From positions 8,466,613 through 8,530,612 of the forward strand of contig NC_065881.2 in assembly GCF_932274485.2 (NCBI RefSeq): DNA of 64,000 nucleotides, read 5' to 3'. Positions 24,401 through 34,800 of the stretch are shown here, in pieces. The stretch is from Patella vulgata. Taxonomy: Eukaryota > Mollusca > Gastropoda > Patellidae. A program made the position numbers and the translations under genes. The notes under the pieces are model-generated. The model ran no database searches. It had not been told where the DNA came from and saw only the letters and a program-made list of their open reading frames with translations. Within the stretch, counting starts at the first letter, position 1. Each line of letters starts with the position of its first letter.

Positions 24401-27400
24401 TCAAATTTATTTAATCCCTAATGGTGTTGAATTGTTATAAATTTTTGTCAAATGATTCCTGTTGGCGAACAAAGAAGAATCAAGGTCACAAATAGAAGGT
24501 AAGGATTTTACAATAGCCTTAGACCAGAGGTGGGGACGAGAGGTATTTTCATATTGCAGCTATATAGGGACGGATAGGAAAGGTCAGTGGACATCGTCCG
24601 ATCAGAGATCGTTCTAAAAGGAACTAGTCGTATGCCCATCTTCATTAGCTCGGACAATGCAGAAAAGTAGGTTAATAAATCCCCATTTTATTTCAAATTA
24701 GCTGAATGACTGACATGACACATTTTATGAAATTTAAAGTCTCTAACTCAATATCATCCAAAGTATTCGACATTGAAAACACGAATTATTTGTCAATTTA
24801 AATCAACATTGATGTTGTGATCTTACCGGGGAAAGATGGGCTTCTGATATCCAATATTTAAGCCAAAATACACATCTTACCATTGGTACACGAATCGTGT
24901 ACCATAATACGATTCAGGCCCATTCTAACAAGAGACTCGAAGAACGAGGCTAGACATTCAACAAGTCTTGTGAAACGGTGACGGCATATTCATGTCGGGA
25001 GAGTATGCGCAATAAATACTATGTAGACTAGAATAACCAGACGCTAGAAATTTTCATTTTATTGAGACTTCTGACATATTTCGCCGAACGTAACTGATTT
25101 GAAATTAGAGTAAAAATGGAAACGATTGAATGTAAATCAGTTTATATATATTCCTATCACATTATTATATGCGTTACGACTCATTTGTGTCAATTTCTAG
25201 GTCCAAAATATTAGCGATTTAGCTCATTTAAAGGCAGATTTAAAACATACTCGACAAACCTCAGCAGACTCCAGTGCCCTACATCGAGCCTCGGCTGTAT
25301 AACGAACTACCAACGGCGTCGGCCATGACCACGCCTATGAAGAATGTTTTATTATACAAAGGATGGCCGAGTGATATAAATCACCTACTTTTCAAGGAAG
25401 GTCGGTGCCTTGCTACCAGGTACCATGCCACCAACATCCGGTCCAATTGTTAAAAATGGCGGTACACCACTAGACGATACGATATTTTTAAATGCAGCAA
25501 AATCTTTCGCCAACTGTTTTTCCGATACGGCACCGCGAAAATAATTTGGTTCTGAAATTTAAAATATATATAATAGAATATCCTTATTAGGTGAAGTTCT
25601 CGATTGTCTAGTACCATTACAACGATAACAAACAAATTCTCGATTAAATTAACGGATACATCTATTTGATAAGGCCCACTTCAAGTTTGGCCAAAGGGCA
25701 CGAGATGTTAACCGGGCTTGCACTAATCCCAACTCTAATCCTAACCCTAGACCTAGCCCCAATGCTTACCTAACGTACAATCTCGCCAACCATGTGCCCT
25801 AACCCTATTTACATCTCAACGACCTTGACGAAAATTGAGCTGGCCTTAACAAAGAGATTTAGCCTTAAATTAACGTTAAAGATACATTCCCGCGTACAAA
25901 CTGGGTGATTAAATGGTATATATGGACTAAAATATATTTAAACTAATTAATTTGTCATAATTTTGCTTCAAATCCTCCTCAAACATTGTAATTGCGACGG
26001 AATCACCTGCTATAAAAATTTGATCAAACCAGGTCATGTTTACGACTCGTGACTTACCTCTCTTTGAAGTTAGAGGAGAATTCATTGCATACATAAGACG
26101 ATGTTGTCTTTAATCGCTTACTATTTATTACAAACATCGAATCCTAATTAAATTCTCGATTATCCACTACCCGCGTCTTTTTCCGTCATTTTTATCTCAG
26201 AAAGTGTTGTACGTCTAACTCTTCATAAAGTCTTATCAACTTAAGCGCTCAATGTTCGCGTGTGACCTTTGACATCACGCGTGCAGAAATTCCTAATCAT
26301 CGGGCTGTCGATTAGGGGAGCCCTTACATTTTTGTCCTGTGTACGCTCCATGAGTGTTTTTCGGGGAATCCAGTATTTTTCTAGTAAGATTGGATACCTC
26401 TACTTTCCATATATACCAAAATTGCCATACTTTTATTGGAAATAACCACCCGATAAATACTTTTCTGGGAACCTATCTTTAAATTATTGAATTTCAATGG
26501 CGTGGGTATTCTAATCTATTTAATATCTCGACCATCAGATAGTCTAGTGGGCCAATTGTTGGCTTGGCATGTAAATAAACATCTAAATAGTGATTTATAT
26601 TAGATTTGAAACCAGAAAAAAGGGGCTTGTAATATATATAGGTACATTTCGCTTTTACATAATGGCAAGACTAAAATTATTACTAAACAGAAAATAAGAA
26701 TAATTACCATTTCCTAATTCGTAGCCAGCCGGTTTATAACCCTGTTTCACGGTATATTCTAACAGTTCTATAGCATTGGTTGGGTCCCAGTGACCATTTT
26801 TACGTAGAAATACGTTGAAAGCAAAAATTAGATCCCATCCCACATTCCTCACAAAATGATTCAAATTATCCCAATCAGCAACTGAAATCAAAATGAAAAC
26901 TGATATTGAATGCCTGAAACGAAGCAACAGAGCTTACATTATACAATCTGATTAAAATACAGATCTATATTTCGTTTCGTTTTTTTTTTACACTTTCGAT
27001 GGCCTACACTACATGTGTTATGTGTCTGACCTTATGACGTCAGACATTTAATTAACCAATCAGCGTTGATGCTTCTAGTGGGTTACACACAGTTCCGTGC
27101 ACCTCACGCCAAATACTCGCCGAAACAGATCGTTTCATTGGCAACCCCTAACATCATCCAGAATGCGGGTTATATAACACCTCTTCCAGATCCTTGAGTA
27201 GTAAGACAAGTAAAACGAAATTTTTGAACTATAAAAAAAGAAACGAAATAGAGAAAGAGAAGTTAACGTCCACTCCTCGACACAAACTAGGTCACTTCGG
27301 GAATAACATATAGTTCAATTTTAATTCAATAATTCGCTTGCGCGTAGTGGTCTTTGGCAGAGGGAGGAAACCGGGGGTTGGACAGGCGACCCTACTCCTT

Positions 27401-28059
27401 GTCACGTACAACCGGCGAATCGAAACCACACCAGTTGACCCAATGTCAGACCTTATGATACAACGCGCACGCGCTTACCATTCGGGGGGGGGGGGTGGAT
27501 GGCTGAATGGTTAGCGTGTGCGCGCTGTATCATAAAGTTTGTCGTGGTTTCGAACCCCCGGTTGTACGTGACAAGGAGTAGGGTCGCCTGTCCAACCTCG
27601 TGGGTTTTCTCCGGGTCCTCCGGTTTCCGCCCACTGCTAAAGACCCCTATGCGCAAGCGAATTATTGAAATAAAATTAAACCATATGTTAGTCCCGAAAT
27701 GACCTAGTTTGTGTCGAGTGGACGTTAAACCCCATTTCTCTCTCTCTCTCGCTAACCATTCAGCCATCCAACCACCCTCATAAAGATGTAAGCTCGAATC
27801 TCCAATCTCGGGGGTTTTCTCCCTACCCCTAACCTCCGATTTTCTTATTACTGCTAAAGATCCCTAGGCTAAAGCGAATTATTAATAACAAACAGTAAAC
27901 CATGTGTTAGTCCCGGAATGACCTAGTAACCAATAATCATAAAGGAGTAAGGTGGAATCTCTAAACCATAGTTGTGGACGTTAAAGCCCGCATTTCTTCC
28001 CCACGCCTCTCCCCCCGCCTCTCTCTCTCTCTCTCTACCCCCTTCTCTCTCTACCCCAC

Positions 28060-28108
<49 letters not shown>

Positions 28109-29604
28109 ATAGCGTCTGCAGATATACATTGTCTTTCTACCTGTCAACGAATAATTTTTGTTACTCGGTGAAGTTCTGTGGGTCATGTTAAATATGATGT
28201 GTTCGCCCGCTGTGCCACCAATACGAAGATAACATGGCGAAATTCCTTTGGCTAACGTCAGCACTTTCTGAGATCTAAGGAAAAAATGCATGTTCATTAT
28301 TAGTAAGTGCAGGGGGACTGCACCACACACAAATAAATATACTATACAAGACAAATATACGGACTGGACACAATATACAGACATCACAGACAACACACGT
28401 ATGTATCAGATCAAGTGAATGGACCCGGGGGCTAGCCGTAAGCGTCAACACGCGCTGTACAGTCCAGGGCAACCCTCGGTCGTGTTTCTGTCATTTGTTC
28501 CTGGCAATCCTTGGCTGGTTATTTTTCTATAATTTGCCCCAGTCAATCCTTGGTTGTTTTTTTGTAATTTGTTTCGGGCAACCCTTGGATGATTTCTGTG
28601 ATTTGTCCCGGGCAATCCTTGGTTGTTTTTCTGTAATTTGTACCTGAGTCATTTCCATTCCTGTTCTTGTACAAAAATGAAATGAAATGAAATGAAATGG
28701 GGTTTAACGTCCTACTATTCTGCTCCTATACTGGGCAGCGGCACTATTGCCTACTCTTATGTCGAATTCCAACTACCAAGGGAACATTTACGTGCATTCC
28801 AATGTATACACGGGACCTCGGTTTTTCGTCTCATCCGAAGGACTGGACAGCTGTCCTTGTCAGGCCCTCCGTTCTGCACCACTGACAAGGGGAAACCACG
28901 TCGGAAAATCCCGATGATTGTACAAAACAAAAAGAAGCATTGGCTGCCTAACCGTGTGGCTAATCTCAAGATCCACGAACGTATTACTGACGTTGAACCC
29001 CAAAAGGAACTACTTGTTTTCAGTGGAAACGAAATGAAATGGAGTTTAACGACCTGTTCCGACTAATGAAGACGGGCAAATGGGGGAAATTTTGCATGGA
29101 CAGTGGCGGTACGGGTTATCTTATATCGAATTCCCACTGCCAAGGAATATTTTACGTGCACACCAATGTGTATACGGGACCTCGGTGTTTCGTCCCAGCC
29201 GAACGACGACTATGCGCTGTGTCTTGCCAGGCCCTTGGTCCTGCACCACTGACAAGGGGGAACCACTCCGGAAAATCCCGATGAACCTACGTCTTACCCA
29301 CTGGGCCACCGTGGCGCCCTTCAGTAGAAATTGCCTCCCTCTAAACATCTATATCAAATTAGGGGTCGTGGGTAAAGAGGTAGATATAAACAACCAATGT
29401 GGGCCAAAATTCACTTTATAAAAAAAATACTTACGTAAAATTAAAAGTTTTCCATTTACTCTCAATAAGACCAGAATCTAGAGTTACCCCAACAAACTTT
29501 GAACTAACATTTCTCACTGCTGACGCTGATTCCAAATCAATGGTGATACATGAAACATTATAGGTGAAAACCAACAAAATAAACACCAATAAATTCCGAG
29601 ACAT
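18457..29604 (-). CDS. HPSE-like: Heparanase-like GH79 endo-beta-glucuronidase, gene B (10 exons, 474 aa)
   Basis: Near-twin of gene A. Coding exons: 29435-29604, 28141-28274, 26708-26881, 25389-25551, 23522-23572, 22870-23070, 21629-21740, 19732-19844, 19115-19261, 18457-18616. All exon lengths equal those of A except exon 2, which is 6 nt shorter (two residues), so the frame is kept to the TGA. Signal peptide [19 protein letters not shown]; proton donor Glu160 (GNEPNYF); nucleophile Glu277 ([15 protein letters not shown]). Differences from A are scattered amino acid changes such as AGEHIIFN for AGDRMIFN. Both copies read TVHQYY near the active site. No disabling change was found, so both look functional; selection cannot be judged by eye. 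Confidence 0.92.
18951..19185 (-). repeat. 117-bp tandem duplication over the exon 9 donor of gene B
   Basis: Two direct copies, starting near 18951 and 19068, contain intron 9 sequence, the GTAAGT donor and the last 70 bp or so of exon 9. The intact exon uses the donor at 19113-19114. The extra donor lies at 18997-18998 behind a headless exon fragment (18999-19067). Gene A has a single copy. Confidence 0.85.
19226..19495 (-). repeat. Tandem array copying the exon 9 acceptor of gene B
   Basis: Same array as in gene A, with about four acceptor copies (near 19262, 19313, 19388 and 19468). The unit number differs between the two genes, so it is a live variable-number repeat. Confidence 0.85.
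20363..20697 (-). mobile_element. SINE-B copy, intron 7 of gene B
   Basis: Antisense, nearly full length. Paralogue of the shorter copy at 2690-2895. Confidence 0.75.
20698..21600. other. Intron 7 of gene B, part without counterpart in A
   Basis: About 0.75 kb (roughly 20760-21510) has no match in the A copy, which jumps directly between the flanking sequences. It includes GAGTTCCTAGACAGCCGCGA and no convincing ORF. It may be an unrecognised insertion. Confidence 0.4.
22485..22847. mobile_element. MITE-M copy, intron 6 of gene B
   Basis: Target duplication GTAACAAAA at 22476-22484 and 22848-22856. Paralogous to 3905-4278. Confidence 0.82.
23224..23279. repeat. Small foldback, intron 5 of gene B
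   Basis: Inverted arms of about 15 bp (ATTTTGGGCGACGTT and AACGTCGCCTAAAAT, one mismatch) around a loop of about 25 bp. It replaces some 340 bp present in gene A (about 4650-4990), which suggests a deletion repaired with filler or a tiny TIR element. Confidence 0.5.
24738..25227. mobile_element. MITE-S (TTAA-flanked), present in gene B, absent in gene A
   Basis: A 490-bp insertion between TTAA at 24734-24737 and 25228-25231. Gene A shows the intact empty site TTAA at 6872-6875 in matching sequence. Better preserved copies in gene D give the end as AGGAGCTAA. TTAA targets are used by piggyBac and Kolobok, among others. No ORF. Confidence 0.82.
25251..25372. mobile_element. Remnant of the TIR element next to the exon 4 donor, gene B
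   Basis: The left end and start of the body match 6894-7010 and the last few bases match the right end; the middle is deleted. Inserted before the A/B duplication. Confidence 0.55.
26944..27250. mobile_element. MITE-M copy, intron 2 of gene B, right end cut by a SINE-A
   Basis: Left TIR complete (CAATCTGATTAAAATACAG). The right TIR is interrupted at GAAACGAAATA by the SINE-A that follows. Same insertion as 8079-8434. Confidence 0.75.
27251..27484 (-). mobile_element. SINE-A copy, intron 2 of gene B
   Basis: Antisense; abuts the sense copy that follows head to head, with a G-run between them. Confidence 0.75.
27494..27750 (+). mobile_element. SINE-A copy, intron 2 of gene B
   Basis: One of the best preserved heads: GGCTGAATGGTTAGCGTGTG then GTGGTTTCGAACCCCCGGTT. 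Ends in CCCCATTTCTCTCTCTC. Placed head to head with the preceding copy, it forms a long potential hairpin. Confidence 0.8.
28017..28111. repeat. CT microsatellite, intron 2 of gene B
   Basis: Interrupted (CT)n tract, the expanded tail of a SINE-A-like copy, ending about 30 bp from the exon 2 donor at 28139-28140. Confidence 0.8.
28470..28645. repeat. Expanded 38-bp-type tandem repeat, intron 1 of gene B
   Basis: Four to five units around GGGCAATCCTTGGTTG and TCTGTAATTTGT; about three in gene A. Confidence 0.6.
28676..28918 (-). mobile_element. SINE-B copy lacking its head, intron 1 of gene B
   Basis: Antisense, 3' end with (GAAAT)n. Absent from the same place in gene A, hence younger than the duplication. 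Confidence 0.72.
29028..29315 (-). mobile_element. SINE-B copy, intron 1 of gene B
   Basis: Paralogue of 9554-9830, with a better preserved head (CACTGGGCCACCGTGGC at its end). Confidence 0.75.
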
Positions 29605-30002
29605 AATACCTGTTCTTACAATATTACGCTCATAAACCTTTTGTTGTACATAAACTTGTATGAGTTAGATTTCTTGAAAGATTATTAACTGATATAAACT
29701 TCTTCAAGGTCATGTTATTGATTAGATTGATAGGCGATTTGATAAAGCACGTTATCTTTTAAAGGCCTGTCAATCGCTTTTTGATAAATAACCATGATGT
29801 CAGCAGTGCGTTCAATAGATAATAGGCAGGAAATTTTATCTTTTGGCAATGACAAGGATTGTAACTCACAACTCTTGTCAGTGATGGAGGACAGAGGGCC
29901 TGACAAAACAGGCTATTTTAACTTCTAATTTTCAGAAAAGTCTTCAAAGTGATTCTATAAATACGTCATAAAAATTGATAGTATTTGCATACATGCTATT
30001 AA

Positions 30003-30312
30003 AGGACAATATGGGTGTCAGCCATTACTACATATGTGACAGAACTAGTTAAACACATTCCAGATATAATTTTAACACAGAGAGATTATTGCTACGATAG
30101 ACGCGTAATGAGGATTTCTTGAAACAGAAGTGACAAAACTAAAAGGAAAATCCGAGTAATCCTTCTATATAACAGACTGAAGTGACGAGTGATAACAGAT
30201 ACACGGACGAATTTCTGCTCACTAATAATTCCATCGAAACCTGTGGGGGGGGGGGGGTATCTGACAATTCAAAAAGGTAGTCATAATGACTGCCTGACAT
30301 CTATATTGTCCT
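30003..30312. mobile_element. TTAA-flanked TIR element (ends AGGACAATAT), upstream of gene B
   Basis: TTAA at 29999-30002 and 30313-30316. The inverted ends share AGGACAATAT and continue with imperfect GTGTCAG words. A run of 12-13 G lies inside. A and B stop matching just before it. No ORF of note. Confidence 0.65.
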
Positions 30313-30316
30313 TTAA

Positions 30317-30661
30317 TCGGAACGCGGGCCAATTTGGATTTGCAGAGTCACACTGGTGGGTTATCTTGAGGGGGGGGGGGGGGTATCTATTGGGTAAATC
30401 CTTTGATAACTGACCAACACCTCCTCTTCTCAAAATGGTTGACGTAGAACTCAACTGGACCGAAATCGAGAATACTAACTTATACGATTTTCGTTTGGAT
30501 TAAAGTGCTCAATATTACTGGAGCCCTCTCAGTGGCGTGCACATAAGACGATTAAGAAAGGCGTAAAAGAATACCATCACCATAGTAGCACTAAGACATG
30601 AAGTAAATTCAAACTGTAAGTAATACAACCCACACAGTAACACATCACAACAGACAATGCA
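30317..30661. other. Intergenic DNA upstream of gene B, nothing recognised
   Basis: Includes a second poly-G run at about 30371-30384. No repeat family, ORF or RNA motif seen. Confidence 0.5.
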
Positions 30662-31082
30662 TCTGGTAATATAGGTTAGTAGCATGAATGGTTCCAGATG
30701 GTTCCATCGTCACATATCATTACATACTTCAATCTTTTGTCTGATATTCACAGCAGTTAAACACGCTCACTTTGCTTTGAAGCTACATTATTTTTATTAG
30801 AAATAATCCTTGACAGACCAATCTTAGGCCATGTTTACCAGGATACGCCTATAAAGAACAAGTACAATGTACAGTTCATTATGTGCTACATGCAATGGAT
30901 ACTGCAAGCTGTTTTTGAAGTTATTCCCCAGGGTCTACATAGTTCTGAGATATGTATGGGTTATTTCGGTTAGTGTTTGTACCATAGCCACATATCTACG
31001 TGCGTATGTACTCACATTTTTGTTAGACATTGAAGAAGGATAAAATATCGAACTTTCTTTGGACACGGATATGGAATAAAAT

Positions 31083-31331
31083 AGAGAGAGAGAGTGAGGG
31101 GGGGTCATTTCGGGACTAACATATTGTTCAATTTTATTTCAATAATTCGCTTGGGCGTAGGTGTCTTTAGTAGTAGCAAGAAACCCGAGAGCCCGGAGAA
31201 AACCCACGAGGTTGGACAGGCGAACCTACACCTTGTCACGTACAACTGGGGAATCGAAACCACGATAATTGACTCAATGACAGACCTTATGATACAGCGT
31301 GCACGTGCTTACCATTCGGCTATCCACTCCC
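31083..31331 (-). mobile_element. SINE-A copy between genes B and C
   Basis: Antisense. Its right flank (CAACTCTTTCAAC, then CCCAAAACCTTTCAT) resembles the flank of the copy at 17418-17690, showing that the insertion is older than the split of C from A/B or that unequal exchange joined them. Confidence 0.78.
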
Positions 31332-31518
31332 CACCCCAACTCTTTCAACTTAATACCCAAAACCTTTCATCTTTTTTTCATTATCATAATATTAAACCAC
31401 ATAAAAATTCGGTTAGCGATTAATTAATTCCAGCATGCAAGGGTCTAGAAAATCAGGCCAGAACACAAAAGTTCTACCACATCTTTGAACTTTTTTCTCC
31501 GAAGATCAAACTCTAATG

Positions 31519-31653
31519 TCCGGTTTCCTCCCACTGCTAAAGACCCCTACGCGCAATTGAATTATTGAAATAAAATTAAACCACATGTTAGTCCCGAAAT
31601 GACCTAGCTTGTGTCGAGTGGACGTTAAACCCCATTTCTCTCTCTCTCTCTCA
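31519..31653 (+). mobile_element. SINE-A, 3' half, between genes B and C
   Basis: Starts at TCCGGTTTCCTCCCACTGC and ends with a (TC)n tail. 5'-truncated. Confidence 0.72.
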
Positions 31654-31725
31654 AACTCTAATGACCACCATCAAAACCCAGTTGTAAAATAGTCTGAATC
31701 CATTTAAAACCGAATATTTGATTTT

Positions 31726-31731
31726 TTTATT
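31726..31731 (-). promoter_or_regulatory. Polyadenylation signal AATAAA of gene C
   Basis: Minus-strand AATAAA about 45 bases after the TGA. Confidence 0.5.
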
Positions 31732-31742
31732 AAACATGTACA

Positions 31743-31808
31743 TCACAAACATTCCCGATTGCTGGCGCTTGGAATTCACAAACATTCCCGTTTCCTGGCG
31801 TCTGGAAG
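31743..31808 (-). repeat. Duplication of the coding end of gene C
   Basis: The last 30 or so bases of the coding region (CGCCAGGAAACGGGAATGTT then TGTGA) are repeated directly downstream with a few changes, giving a second copy of the stop region in the 3' UTR. Confidence 0.75.
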
Positions 31809-34800
31809 AACTATAAATCCAAACTGTAAAGCCTCCACTGGTACAGCTCCCTCGTGATACAGTGGTTTCAAGGAAGGTAACTCCATATCGTTTGGTAGCA
31901 TCAACGCCTCACCATTCAACTTCACATATCTACAAAATGCAACGATCTAAATTCGAATACTATTCTCGGTCAATTACAATCCATATCGAAATATCAATTT
32001 CCAAACTATTACAAAATAAAGGGTAAGATGTGTATGGCAGCCCATATGTACCCTTACCCTGCTTCTAGCATTCGCGAAACCAAGACGACGCTTCAAATGC
32101 TTCTATTCTCGCTCCGACACGGCTTCGCTTTGCTATTAGCGTCAAGGCAAGAATGCAAGAAATACGCTTGACTTCGGCTCACTACACTTATCATTTTAGC
32201 GTTTTCCGAGATTCTATCCGGATTATCGCCCTTATTGTTAAAATTGTTTGACGTTCTAACTCATGACGTCAACTGGCAGACTATCGCCATTGAAGTGACG
32301 ACCACTGTCAAGATTGGCTGCATTATTTCTGTTACGTCTTTTTTGTATTCCTGATTGTTTTCAAATTTGAGTGAAGTCTGTGTCACTACAGACCCGGGAC
32401 TGTACAGCGCAGTGGGGGCTTACGGCTTGCCCCTGGATCCATTCACTTGATTTGATATTTGTTTATTTGGTGCAATGTCTATTTTCTGTCTTATCCGCAG
32501 GATTATCTTGTAGATTTTTTGTTTTGCGTGTAGTGCGGTCCTCCTGCCCTTACTATTAGAAGGAGAGAAATTTGTGAGCGTCCATAGATTTATCACATTA
32601 CTTTACTGCATTAGTCCCGAAATGACCTAGTTTGTGTCGAGTGGACGTTAAACCCCATTTCTTTTTTTCTTTCTTTACTTTGCTGCACTCAATGGGCTAA
32701 TGAAGATGAATAACCGCAATGCAGTTTACTATGCGGGAATTGTGCCCTGACAGTAGTTCTACGGTCTACTCTAATTCCCAGTTCCAAATGTTGAGAGATC
32801 TTTAACGTACTGCTTATTTTATACTTGGGACATTGGCTCTTCGTTTCGATTCCATTCCAATGACTAGACGCTTGAAATACCCCCACACCGTACGTCCCCC
32901 AGCACTACTGACAAGGGTGTTCTATGCTGCAAAATCTCAGATCTATCACTTCGCTCTAAACCTGGACTTCCTGGCTAGAATTTTCGGAAGGGGAATAGCA
33001 CTCCTGACTAGTGAGCCGCCGTGGCTAAAAAATCACAGAAGGGCCATAGGTTATGATAAGAACATTATGTACGTACGGTGAAACAAGGCCATTTCCATCA
33101 CCAGGAGATAACATGTATAGATTTTGAATGCCTCCTCCATTAATTTCAACTGATACCACATCATGTCCCAAATTCATTAAATATACTGTAACACTTCCTT
33201 TCTGGTAACCCATGTCACTTAAATATAACAGGTTATATGAAAGTTTGAAGTTTTGACAGCCATAACGTAGTCCCGATTGTCATTGCTACGATAATAAACG
33301 AAGTCTCGATTTTCCACTATAACGTTAACCTATAAAATAGGCCAATCCAGCCATTCGATATTACAGAGAGTTGCTTTCAGTCTTGACATGTGAATAAATC
33401 TCTAAATAATGATTCATTTAACATTAAAGCCAGAAAAACAGGACGTGCAATAGTCTTACATAATGCATCTTTAATATAAAATTCAATACTCGGTTCTGTT
33501 ATTTGATTATGACATGTTTTGTTGAAAGAAACTCTAACGTTATGTGTGGTTTAATAGTCGAGAGCGAGACCATTAGTTACGAGTTGTTGTTTCATTATAT
33601 TACGCAATGTATTAAACATACATTATGCAAGAGCTAAATCTGTCTATTGGAGGTCTTTCTTTAGGCCTGAAATGTTATCTAAATTATTAATTAGACATTA
33701 ATTAACTTATCCAGACCATAATCAACTCTAGATGGCATTGCTAGCCTGCGATCTTAAGTGGAATGTGAGCCGATTTACTGCATAACTTTCCTTCTCGATT
33801 AAACGATTAAATGGATAATCGAGACTATGCCGTTTATCGTACTGATTTTAGTAATGATGACCGAGGCTAGGCAGAAATTTCATTAAATTAGTTCTTGGTT
33901 CATAGTGGATCAATTTGAATGAAATTTTCAGCAAATTGCCTTTACGTTATCTAGTTTTTAATTATTATAGTGAGAACTGCCAACTCGTTATCGAATCTCC
34001 CATAATGTATCTTTAAGCTAGATACCATTAAACAACTTAAAATACAGACACTCGCACGTGCTTTGTAATGAAATACGTCACACGGGTCCAAAATTTTAAC
34101 TAGTATACATAATATACGCTTGGCAAATCGCCCGTCCCATTATTTGAAATAATGATACGCCAACATTAAAGGATGACGTCACATCTGTATTTTAAATAGA
34201 ATTAAAACTTACCTGTCTGTATTTGTACAATGGGCGTAGACTCGAACATTAGGGTCTGTAGTCTGGGTTATATTAAGAACAGGACTACCAACTAATCTTT
34301 TATATAATATTGTTAACCAGTAATCCTGTAAAGGTATAATCGTGTAGAAATTAGAACTTGGATTTGATTGTTCAAAATTTGTATCCTTATTATCTTAAAT
34401 AGAAATAAACTGGGGTATAACATCTTATTTTTCTATGGTGGGGGAGGGGGTGGATGTCCGATTAGTAGGTGCGCGCTGTATCATACCTTCTGTCATTGAG
34501 TCAACTGACGGGGTTTCGATTCCCTGGTTGTACGTGGCAAGGAGTAGGGTCGCCTGTCCAACCACGTGGGTTTTCTCCCGGTCCTCCGGTTTCCTACCAC
34601 TGCTAAATATCCCTACGCGCAAGCGAGTTATTGAAATAAAATTAAACCATATGTTGGTCCCGAAATGACCTGGTTTGTGTCAAATGGACGTTAAACCCCA
34701 TTCCACCCCCCCTCACCTTACTTTTCTGCGCAGACTGGGTTAATAAAGACGGACATAGCCCACGCCATGCAGTGTACCACGGGGGGAACTTTTGACCGGA

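Noticed and set aside
29039-29421. Two overlapping ORFs of 81 and 113 codons
   Set aside because: They are readings of SINE-B; similar fragments appear at every SINE-B copy with different breaks.
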